Below the pieces are notes generated by a model. It was given only the letters and a program-made list of their open reading frames with translations. It searched no databases and had not been told where the DNA came from. From Clonostachys chloroleuca (Eukaryota; Ascomycota; Sordariomycetes; Hypocreales; Bionectriaceae), in NCBI GenBank assembly GCA_037952775.1, contig JBANAY010000004.1, positions 14,446,001 through 14,510,000 of the forward strand: DNA of 64,000 nucleotides, given 5' to 3'. Position 1 is the stretch's first letter. Each line of letters starts with the position of its first letter. This document shows positions 56,290-64,000 of the stretch, piece by piece. A program made the position numbers and the translations under genes.

Positions 56290-57314
56290 ATATGAGTGTG
56301 GTCGAGGGAACGAGGGGCAGCGATATTGATCATTCTATCGGGCCCATTGCTGTGGAATAAAATGTTATTAGGTTTCCGAGATGATTAATATTATGGAGTG
56401 AATGAAACATGTAATGCTTGTCCTAGTCTATGACTTATTGAAGTTTGCGTCGGAGATGTTGAGGCCGTAGATATTCATTCTATCTCGTTGTCCCTGATGT
56501 TGGGATGGCTGCTCATTTCTTCGCAAACCTGACACTAGACGTCGAAATATCGAAATAATGAGAATCTTACCGATGGCCAAATATGCTGCAGATGTCCAGT
56601 AGCATTTCCAGTCAAGTGATGTTAACCTTTTAGTTGTCCTCAAAGAGGTAGCAGAGCAAGCCACTAACTCCGCTACAGGCTACCTGACTGACTCCCCTCA
56701 ACTAACTGTACCTGCCAATTGAACTCCCTGGCCTTCCGCTACAGCCAGTGCTCAGCACGTCCCTACAGCTCCAGGTCACCAAATTGCGATCGGCTTGGAC
56801 CAGTTGCAATGAATAATTCACGAGGAAGGGCCTAAGGATCTAAAGACGTGTGGACTCAATTGAGGTTGGAGAATAGAGTTATTAAATTGAATCATCTTTA
56901 GTTGCGATGAAAAAGAAGGTGGGGTCTTGCGCCATTCTCTCAATACAGCAATTAATCAGCATGTATTAAGGCTATGTTGTCGCTGAAAAAGATGGAAAGA
57001 CACATCGGCACAGCCCGAATTTGGAAAATTCGAATAGTTGGCGCTAAAAATAGGTAGCCTCGTATGTAGCTCTGTCCAAGATCTGTGCTAATGGACTACT
57101 AATGCGCTGAACCAGGCCTCTGATAGGCGCTATGGCTCAGATGGAGAACGCCAAATGGTCGTAGCGTTGATTGAAATACGAGCGGCCAAGCTGAGAAATC
57201 TCTACGCGAGCTAACTGTATTAGTATTCAAGTTTACAGGCATAGCCTTTCCTCACCTCCCTTTCCCCTGACATACTCTCTACTTCGACCGCAACTTATCA
57301 GAAAACCGCCCAAA
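56290..57314. other. Intergenic region, nothing recognised
   Basis: About 1 kb. The frame 56428-56664 (-) has no motif. A pyrimidine-rich leader precedes the next ATG. Confidence 0.45.
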
Positions 57315-57615
57315 ATGCAGCCCTTGATCGTTCTATGCCTCGTACTTGGCTGGTTGGGATCCCAGGTATCGGCTGGCAATGTCCTCCGCATCTTTGAGAG
57401 GCCCTTTTTCCATGGACATCGTGCCTCTGTGTCGAAAGATCAGTGCAAGGATCTCAAGTATGCTTACGTCCCCCACCAACGTCCTGCTCATATGTCCGCC
57501 TCGGCCCTAACGCGCGACTATAGGGAGTTCACATTGGGCGTTCAGTCGCTGAAGCTACCGGAAGAGGAGGGAATCTCATGTTACTTCTACGGGTACGTTC
57601 CCATCGCCTGTGCTG

Positions 57616-57655
<40 letters not shown>

Positions 57656-57795
57656 TATATGTCTCTAATCTGACGGAATTGAGCAGAGAGCCTGGATGCT
57701 CTGGTGCGCCATACCGAGCATACACTACAAGTCGGCAGGACATTCAAGAATATGCCGGTTCTCTATTGTGCGTCACTTCAACAACTTCGACATAG
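57315..57795 (+). CDS. Small secreted protein, function unknown
   Basis: Two exons (57315-57592 and 57687-57795) give 128 residues. MQPLIVLCLVLGWLGSQVSA is a clean signal peptide. The mature part starts GNVLRIFERPFFHG and has four Cys (KDQCKDL, ISCYFYG, EPGCSGAP, LLCVTST), enough for two disulphides. Repeated short beta-like stretches (LRIFERPFFHGHRASV; FTLGVQSLKLPEEEG) recall the Greek-key layout of beta/gamma-crystallin-like secreted proteins, but the likeness is weak. The intron (GTACGT...CAG, 94 nt) contains 37 consecutive A (57616-57652). Reading through it would give a poly-Lys tail, which is clearly not the real protein. Possibly an effector or antimicrobial candidate by size and secretion only. 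Confidence 0.75.
57616..57652. repeat. A37 homopolymer inside an intron
   Basis: Thirty-seven A in a row between the donor (57593) and acceptor (57686) of the small secreted protein gene. Confidence 0.95.
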
Positions 57796-58082
57796 GAAAG
57801 GGGTGGTTGGATCTCTAGCAGAAGGGAAGTCGGAGGCTGGGGAATGAGGCAAAAGTTTCGTCACACACCATGGACCGGGCTCCAGACCAGCCACTATAAC
57901 AATATACATAGGCATACGACTGTCTTCGCGATGTACTCATTTAGTGGGGGTATTATAGCTGACGGTACAAAAGACTTGATTTAACGTGTGATCTAACTAC
58001 CTACTTCTGTTGTGTGCCGATACGATTCACGCCATTTTTAACTACCTATCCATTACTATCGACACCGTATATTAAATTAATT

Positions 58083-59555
58083 TCAAGGGATAAAAACCCC
58101 GTGTAGTCCATCATGAACCAGGTCCAACCACAAACCAGAATATCCAGCGCTCCTGGCATCGGTGACGAATTTGACAAACTCCGACAGCTGTCTACTCTCG
58201 CCATGTTGGCGATACCTCAGTGGCACAAAAGCCTCGTCCACCTCGGACCCCGGACCTGGCTTCTCGACCATGGCCACGAGCAACGGGAAGTCCAGCCCAA
58301 GACCTGTCGCGCAATCTCCTTGATGTTTTGCCAGCCGTGACAAAAGCAGGATGATCTCATCGGCCATGACACCCGCAGCCTCGTCCTCCACCCCGAGCGG
58401 ATATCGAAGTCGGTGGATGATGAGCAAAGCGCCGAGGCGAAAGCTCTGAGCCTGGGCGACTATCTTTGTCGCCTCCAGCGGTGAGAAGGTCGTGAATAAG
58501 TCTGGTGGCCATTCCGGTACCCATGAAGAAATGCGCTCCTCGATATCCGCGTATGGGTCGTGTTCTGCACATGGAGTGATGCCCTTGACCTTGCACTCGT
58601 GGCTTACGATACAGAGGTCGTGAATATATGAAAACAGAGGCATTGATACCCCCAAGAGTCTATCGACGGTGCATATGTTTCTAATCGGGATCTGCACAAC
58701 GGGCACCTCCCGGCGAAAGAGACAATCCACCGTGTCGACAAAGACGGGCGCTAGAGTGATTGAGTCGAAAGACGGTTCTTTTAGAAGTTGCGGGTACCAT
58801 TCCTTCGCGGCAAGCAGAGTGCTCTTGGTAATTGTGCGTGTGTACGGATTTGGTATCAGCGAGTTGTAGACCAGCATGATCTGGCCCAGCATAATTACCA
58901 CGGCAGCATCGCCAACGCAATTGATAGAGGTTGACAGCTTGACCAGATAACGGAGACAGGATGCAGCTAGCGTCAGCTCATTGTCGCGTTGACCTGGATT
59001 ATTTTGGTCGAAGAGAGCAGACATGGTTGCGTAATATGCGTTGGAAAAGACCTGCGGGGCAAGGTCGTAGATAACAAGCGTTGCCGACTGGTAGAGCGAG
59101 GTAAAAGTCTCCCCAAGCATGAAGAACCGATGAAATCCCTGGAAGCCATCGACGGAGCCTATGACATGTTTGATATTCTGAGAGAGCGGGCTCTGCTGAA
59201 TCGCAAACAGGCTCCTTGGGAAGGGGAAACCTTGGCTTTTGAAAGCCGCTTGCTGCCAATTGCTCTTACGACTGATTGTCTTCTGGGTGACAATCATCTC
59301 GGTATTCGTTTCCGGAGTATTTGCGGCTCCGATGGAGCGAGTGCCAACATCAAGAATTGTGGAAGAGGCCGACTTAGCCACAGGAGGACGTCCCATCCGC
59401 TTCTTCACTCTCAACACACACTCTCTTTTCAACTTCAAACAACGGATGCATGACTTCTCGAGACCAATGTAGGTGCATTTCTCTTTGTATTTATGGCAGC
59501 GTTCACATGCGGCTCCTTGGCCAGCAGGGCCTGTAGCCGATGCCGCGGTGGACAT
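58083..59555 (-). CDS. Zn2Cys6 transcription factor
   Basis: Single exon, 490 residues. The cluster is at the N-terminus: Cys17, 20, 27, 36, 39 and 46 (ACERCHKYKEKC...SCIRCLKLKREC), C-x2-C-x6-C-x8-C-x2-C-x6-C, followed by the basic 'RVKKRMGRPP'. An intronless, C-terminally helical protein with 'YFPLGVEDEA'-like and 'RLGALLIIHRLRYPLG' segments in the last third fits the type in which a fungal-specific domain lies late in the sequence. A nuclear regulator. It is divergent from the alpha/beta hydrolase gene at 60205, across 650 bp that include three TGACG repeats, so it may control the two hydrolases to the right. This is inferred from position only. Confidence 0.9.
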   Translation of the reverse strand: MSTAASATGPAGQGAACERCHKYKEKCTYIGLEKSCIRCLKLKRECVLRVKKRMGRPPVAKSASSTILDVGTRSIGAANTPETNTEMIVTQKTISRKSNWQQAAFKSQGFPFPRSLFAIQQSPLSQNIKHVIGSVDGFQGFHRFFMLGETFTSLYQSATLVIYDLAPQVFSNAYYATMSALFDQNNPGQRDNELTLAASCLRYLVKLSTSINCVGDAAVVIMLGQIMLVYNSLIPNPYTRTITKSTLLAAKEWYPQLLKEPSFDSITLAPVFVDTVDCLFRREVPVVQIPIRNICTVDRLLGVSMPLFSYIHDLCIVSHECKVKGITPCAEHDPYADIEERISSWVPEWPPDLFTTFSPLEATKIVAQAQSFRLGALLIIHRLRYPLGVEDEAAGVMADEIILLLSRLAKHQGDCATGLGLDFPLLVAMVEKPGPGSEVDEAFVPLRYRQHGESRQLSEFVKFVTDARSAGYSGLWLDLVHDGLHGVFIP

Positions 59556-60054
59556 GATTCAGGGAGGTGTACCCGGTTCCTCGGAAATGTCGTCTATTCA
59601 GCGAGAAGGCTAGCGGCTGCCTCGAATTGCCGATCTGGCCATACCATAAGAGATTACTCAATTGACCGCTAGGATCAGGGGCAAGGTGCAGGTCACGACG
59701 ATCAATTCGCGATAGAGGGAAGGATTGAGACCGGTGAAGCGAAAGGAGAAGATCTTCAGATGGGTTCCTGCTTAACTAATCATGGAGCTACTGATTCCAT
59801 CGCTCCAATGAATCCCCAAAAATAGGCGGCAGTTAGCGTCAGAACCAGCAATTTACGACATGGTGTTAGGAGTTATAATAAAACTGCACAGACTTCACTA
59901 TGGTAGGTTGAGGATATCTGATCCGTTGCTACTCTCTAGAATACCAATAACGATCAGCCAAAGCGTGATGATGGTTATCTGCGCCTTGGCATTTCGCTAG
60001 TCTTTTTACGGGAATAACGAAGAGATCCTGGTTTTGATGTTCTCATTAGAGGCG

Positions 60055-60080
60055 ATGACGTTTATGACGTTTATGACGTT
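60055..60080 (+). promoter_or_regulatory. Three tandem ATGACGTTT units (CRE-like TGACG half-sites)
   Basis: TGACG occurs at 60056, 60065 and 60074, exactly 9 bp apart, about 125-150 bp upstream of the hydrolase ATG. TGACG(T) is the half-site bound by ATF/CREB-type bZIP factors. Confidence 0.55.
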
Positions 60081-60121
60081 GAATCCACTGTCAACTTTAG
60101 GGCGCGACAGTGTGCAACTCT

Positions 60122-60128
60122 TATTTAA
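60122..60128 (+). promoter_or_regulatory. TATA-like box (TATTTAA) of the hydrolase gene
   Basis: About 80 bp upstream of the ATG at 60205. Confidence 0.45.
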
Positions 60129-60204
60129 AGCCAGCCTGAACCAAACCACATGTTTCTCTCAATCATTCTAGATACGACTTACTGCTCACATCCAGCTAAA
60201 CATC

Positions 60205-61128
60205 ATGAGTTCAACGCACAGAGATAGTACCTCCCTCAACCATGATTTTCATCATGAAAACACCACACACACCTTCGATATCAAATGGACTTCGCTGGGC
60301 GATCCCCAATCCCCGCCAGTCATTCTAATTCACGGCACGCCCTGGTCATCCCGTGTCTGGACTCCATTTGCCCTCTCCTTATCCCGCCAGTTCCACGTCT
60401 ATCTCTTCGATAGGCCTGGATTTGGCGACTCGTCGCCGGAAAGATTACAGCCCGGCACAGTGGACAGCCAGGATCCCATAATCAAGTATGACGGCGGTCT
60501 TGCCCGGCAAGCTGAGGTCTTTGCTGCACTATTCAAATCATGGGAGGCGCACTGGGGTGGTCGGAAGCCTCATGTGGTGGCGCACGATAATGCTGGCCTC
60601 GTGAGCTTGCGTGCGCACTTGCTTCATCACTGTGACTATGCGAGCCTTTGCCTACTTGATGTTGTCGCCATCGGGCCATTCGGCCAACCACTATTTAAAG
60701 CGATTGGGGAAAATCCTGCTCTGTTTGAACGGCTTCCTGCGACCGCTTTCGAAGGGATCTTAGAAAGCTATATCAGAGACGCGGCCTACCACGACTTATC
60801 CAAGGAGACTATAGAGCTTTTGAAAGAGCCCTGGATTAGGGAGAGTAGTGGGAAGGCCGGGTTCTTCAGAGAATTGTGCCAAGCCAACGTCAGATCGACT
60901 GAGGCTGTGGAAGGACGGTACGGAGAGGTTGGACCGAAGGTTCCGGTCAAGGTCATCTGGGGAGCCGACGATAAGTGGCTTCCGGTGGAAACCGCACGAA
61001 GGCTAGGAGATGCACTCAAAGCTCAGGAGGTTGTCATAATCGAACAAGCCGGCCATCTAATCATGTATGATCAACCAGCTCAGGTTGGCGTTGAGCTGGC
61101 CAGATGGCTACTGAGTGTGAATAAGTAG
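60205..61128 (+). CDS. Alpha/beta hydrolase with Asp nucleophile (epoxide hydrolase / dehalogenase type)
   Basis: Single exon, 307 residues. HGTPWSS (residues 43-49) is the HGxP oxyanion loop, followed by FDRPGFGDS. The nucleophile elbow is VVAHDNAGL with Asp128, as in haloalkane dehalogenases and epoxide hydrolases, which have GHDWG. The acid is Asp in 'IWGADDKWLP' and the base His in 'EQAGHLIMYDQP'. The usual Trp after the nucleophile is replaced by Asn (HDNAG), which could matter for halide binding or oxyanion geometry. No signal peptide, so probably cytosolic. It sits in the same direction as the secreted epoxide hydrolase at 61693, 560 bp upstream. The two are only distantly alike and are not a recent duplicate. 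Confidence 0.9.
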   Translation: MSSTHRDSTSLNHDFHHENTTHTFDIKWTSLGDPQSPPVILIHGTPWSSRVWTPFALSLSRQFHVYLFDRPGFGDSSPERLQPGTVDSQDPIIKYDGGLARQAEVFAALFKSWEAHWGGRKPHVVAHDNAGLVSLRAHLLHHCDYASLCLLDVVAIGPFGQPLFKAIGENPALFERLPATAFEGILESYIRDAAYHDLSKETIELLKEPWIRESSGKAGFFRELCQANVRSTEAVEGRYGEVGPKVPVKVIWGADDKWLPVETARRLGDALKAQEVVIIEQAGHLIMYDQPAQVGVELARWLLSVNK

Positions 61129-61597
61129 TTATTCAAAAAGTTATATTTTGTTCACGCGTAATATCCACAGCATGAGGTGGCATGAAATGAATTCAATGCC
61201 TTTAGTAGCGAAATACCAATTTGGTTGGATGTAGCATAAAAAAAATCAACGCTTTTAACCCGACAGATTCATGCGACCATGTTCACTTGAACATCAAGCC
61301 TCCAGTTGCGATGAGAAGGGATATTGGCGGGGATATCTTCCATGACGTCGAACCACGTGCGAAACGGATGGAGAATTCCCTGATTTTTCTTATTCTCTTC
61401 TTTATTGGACTATAAGCTGACGTCCTTGCAATCTTGACCCTGCGAACATCTTTAGTAATGCCTTACTGCTTAGAAATACTGCAGAACGGCAAGAATCCGC
61501 GAAGGCTAGGGTCTAGACCTCCACTTCCAAGGCCCTATCCTTCCTATTTGGGGGAATAGTACAAACAATGTTCCGAGTGGCGCTTGATCGTGCCCGA
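61129..61597. other. Intergenic region between the two hydrolase genes
   Basis: No gene seen. An A7 run lies near 61240 and a TATA box at its right end. Confidence 0.5.
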
Positions 61598-61606
61598 TAT
61601 ATAAAA
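61598..61606 (+). promoter_or_regulatory. TATA box (TATATAAAA) of the epoxide hydrolase gene
   Basis: About 90 bp before the ATG at 61693. Confidence 0.55.
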
Positions 61607-61692
61607 CCATATGTGTTTCCCACTGCTTACAGTCAAGGTGCTACATCAACAAGAACTTCTCTTAGCATTCTATCTACAATCATCGTTAAGAA

Positions 61693-62836
61693 ATGCGTCT
61701 CTGTCTAACCCTCCAGACCATAGCTTGGCATATAGCTCTCAGTAGTGCGCTTTGCGGCACTGCCTCCGCAGCAGCGAGCTTGAATTCTACCATCAGCCAT
61801 TTCACAACAACTGATGGTACCACCTATGCTTACGACTTTAATCCCGCAAGTGGTTCGAACGCGACTTTCCTCCTCTTACACGGCTACCCATCCTCTCACA
61901 AAGACTGGGAGCATCAAATTGCAGCGTTGAATGCAGCTGGCTTTGGGACCCTCGCTCCTGACATGTTGGGGTTTGGTGCCTCTGATATGCCAACAGATCC
62001 TCACCAATATAGAGCAAAGAGATTGGCTGGTCATTTGACGGAGCTCCTTGATCACAATTCACTCGGCACCGTGATCGGCGTGGGCCACGATTGGGGTTCC
62101 GTAATTCTAACCCGTCTTGCAGTCTACTACCCCGACCGATTCGAGAAGTTCGTCTTTGTCAATGTAGGATACCAGGCGCCCGGGGGGTTCGTAGACCTTG
62201 ACTCCCTGAACTCCATGCTTTCAGCCGAATATGGATATATGCCTTACGGATATTGGTATTTCTTCGATCGGTACGATGCCGGATCAGTAATCAAAACTCA
62301 TGTGAGTACATGAGTCAAACTCACCTGCTCATCTGTAATCCAAACATTCACTGACGCATGTCTTCCTCTAGCTGGAATCATTTTGGCATCTAGTGTTCCC
62401 AGAAAATCACACTATTTGGGTCGATCATCTCGCTCCCATCAGTGCAGCTCGAAGCTGGCTGCAGGCCGACACAAAAACCAACGAACCGTCGTTTCTCAGT
62501 GCCGCCTACAAATCTGATTGGCTAGCGTGGATGAGCCGCCCGAATGCGACAGAGTCTGGCCTTAACTGCTACAGGTCTCAGTTGAGGGGAATAAACGATG
62601 CTGATGAGTCTACGCTCAAGACAGAAGACTGGGAACTACACATGCCAGTGCTGGCTATTGGGGGATCTCTAGACCCGATTGGCCGAGCTGACTTGATGGT
62701 GGCATCAACCCAGCCTTGGGCTCTGGCCGGATTTGAAACCAAGACTCTGGATTCAGGACACTGGACAGCTCAAGAACTACCAGATGAAGTTAGTGAGCTT
62801 CTACTGGAATTCGCTAGAAAGGGTTTGGTGCATTGA
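61693..62836 (+). CDS. Secreted epoxide hydrolase-like alpha/beta hydrolase
   Basis: Two exons (61693-62301 and 62372-62836) give 357 residues. An N-terminal signal peptide (LTLQTIAWHIALSSALCGTASA) is followed by HGYPSS (HGxP loop, residues 63-68), 'LAPDMLGFGASDMP', and GHDWGSVI with nucleophile Asp133. The cap region contains tyrosines (PYGYWYFF; LNCYRSQ) that could supply the epoxide-polarising pair. The acid is in 'GGSLDPIG' and the base in 'LDSGHWTAQE'. These are the marks of soluble-type epoxide hydrolases, which open epoxides to diols. Sequons NST, NAT and NHT fit secretion. Together with the cytosolic relative just upstream and the Zn2Cys6 gene it may belong to a detoxification or biosynthetic group. 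Confidence 0.92.
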
Positions 62837-63675
62837 GTCTAGTCGAGATCATGTTATTTGTAGGCACAACTTGAGACGAGTTAACTCCTACAAAGAGATT
62901 AAAGTAATTTAGTAGTCATCTCTTGCAATAACACGCTCAATTGCACTTCTATCGCGACGTATGAAAGAACTATAAATCAGGCTCGCGGTCACCAAGGCTG
63001 ACCGTGCACGCTCGCACTATGTTATAAAATGCCTCCATGTTCGTCGATCTATATCATACCTCCTCCTATATGAGCCCCCAAGATTGATTCTTGCATCAAA
63101 GCTCCGAAGGACTGATGGCCTTTCCCAATGAACTGGCTTCAATGATGTAAAAAATTAGAGTGTACGAGAATAATCCGCTCAGGGTACAGATTAGGTGGGG
63201 AGACTGTAGCCGCCGATATCGTCATCAGAAATCTTCATGAATTGCATGATTGGGACTGATCGCAGCACTTTTAGTGTCCACCGCCTCGAGACCAGATTTC
63301 TGGCGCCTACCGCGTACGGACGGCAACCAAGTGAAATCATGCAAGGCTGTCCCGACCCTATCTCCAGTACGCTTGTCCAAGTGCCCATCTGGCCACTATT
63401 GTTCAATTTGAACAAATACGGCTAATAACGAGTGCTTATTTGGGTCAATTATGTGTGCGTTTTCAATGTCTTGTTGTTGTGTGTTTTATTGTACGTAATA
63501 AATCGGTAAGGGGGGATCGGAGAGACATGCAGTCATGAATGATCCGGCATAACCAAAGCTAACACGCGGCATGCTGGAGGAAAACGAGTGGGTGAGCTAA
63601 ATCTCTGAGCTCTATACATATACTCGTGAGATATCGGTTCGCCGAGAACGATGCCCTTCCATTTCCCCACGAAAT
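62837..63675. other. Intergenic region, nothing recognised
   Basis: Overlapping frames at 63191-63425 on both strands have no motif. Confidence 0.45.
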
Positions 63676-64000
63676 TTAGAATAAATCTCCCCATGCTTTG
63701 CCGCGAGTGATCTCCATTTCCAGTTCTTCAGGAAATATATCCAGAAACTGAGGGATCAACTATTTGCAATTTGGTCGAATAATATTGCCGCACCAAGCCG
63801 ACGTATATTCCCAATAGTCGGGATACCATCCGGCGAATTACCAGTCAATGATTGCCACGATTTTCCCATCACGAACCAGGATGTTGCATGAATTAAGATC
63901 TCTATGTGTGAAGCAGATCTTTGCTCGGGGCAAGTCTTGTAACGTGATCATATGTCTGACGTCTCTTACTCCGTCTGTTTGCTCACGATCCGCTAGATCC
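63676..64000 (-). pseudogene. Aminoglycoside phosphotransferase-like (APH) gene remnant with two in-frame stops; 5' part outside window
   Basis: Reading leftward from the edge: 'DLPRAKICFTHRDLNSCNILV' contains the kinase-like catalytic motif HRDLNSCNI (Brenner motif), followed by DGKIVAIIDW, the metal-binding Asp. The next codon is TAA (63840-63838), where this fungal family normally has Glu (DWEFAGWYP). The same frame continues FAGWYPDYWEYTSAW, then a second stop (TAG), then 'LIPQFLDIFPEELEMEIT' and a final TAA at 63678-63676. Because recognisable protein sequence persists past both stops without a change of frame, this is a decayed copy rather than a chance match. The rest of the gene lies to the right of the window. 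Confidence 0.75.

Larger units (their letters stand above)
59556..60204. other. Divergent intergenic region, regulator / hydrolase
   Basis: A promoter region with a triple TGACG array and a TATTTAA box on the hydrolase side; no gene. Confidence 0.5.

Noticed and set aside
57610..57668. Poly-lysine C-terminus of the small secreted protein
   Set aside because: It comes from reading an A37 tract. A GTACGT...CAG intron removes it and restores a Cys-containing C-terminus in frame.

Overview
The window is nuclear DNA from a filamentous ascomycete (Pezizomycotina). Most genes carry short GT-AG introns of about 45-95 nt with CTGAC/CTAAC-type branch sequences. The families are typically fungal: four Zn2Cys6 regulators, two PTH11/SAT4-type 'rhodopsin-like' receptors, NmrA-like reductases, a Lys2-type A-T-R reductase and Mid2-like membrane proteins. 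I cannot name the species. There are 29 protein genes or gene remnants and no convincing tRNA, rRNA, CRISPR array or intact transposon. Exon boundaries were read by hand. Where a full model is given, exon phases and total length were checked to close on whole codons.

Left part (1-17.3 kb): an amidase running off the left edge and a divergent MFS transporter with a one-base frameshift; two convergent rhodopsin-domain receptors; a Zn2Cys6 regulator; a secreted precursor with five 'KR'-terminated repeats, which is the best candidate for an undescribed peptide system; a YjjX-type (d)ITP/XTP phosphatase; and a short-chain dehydrogenase.

Middle part (17.7-44 kb): an acyltransferase, an NmrA reductase, a Zn2Cys6 regulator and a peroxisomal (C-terminal SKL) 4-coumarate:CoA-ligase-like enzyme lie side by side and may form a small metabolic cluster, possibly with the SDR at 16.4 kb. 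Next come a protein kinase fused to TPR repeats and a C2H2 finger, a remnant of a Mid2-like membrane protein, an archaemetzincin (frameshifted), a secreted beta-lactamase-like serine hydrolase, a multi-pass membrane protein, a dienelactone hydrolase with Ser at the usual Cys position, a second NmrA-like protein and a small PLDc_N membrane protein.

Right part (44-64 kb): a C2H2 protein followed by a DEDDh exonuclease-like gene with a frameshift, possibly one gene; a Lys2-like reductase lacking the Lys2 N-terminal domain, with a UPC2-like regulator nearby; a full-length Mid2-like membrane protein; a small secreted protein whose intron holds 37 consecutive A; a Zn2Cys6 regulator next to two alpha/beta hydrolases of the epoxide hydrolase/dehalogenase type; and an aminoglycoside-phosphotransferase-like pseudogene at the right edge.

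Three genes (MFS, archaemetzincin, exonuclease) each appear to lack exactly one base. Two of these sites are in C homopolymers, which points first to sequencing or assembly error.
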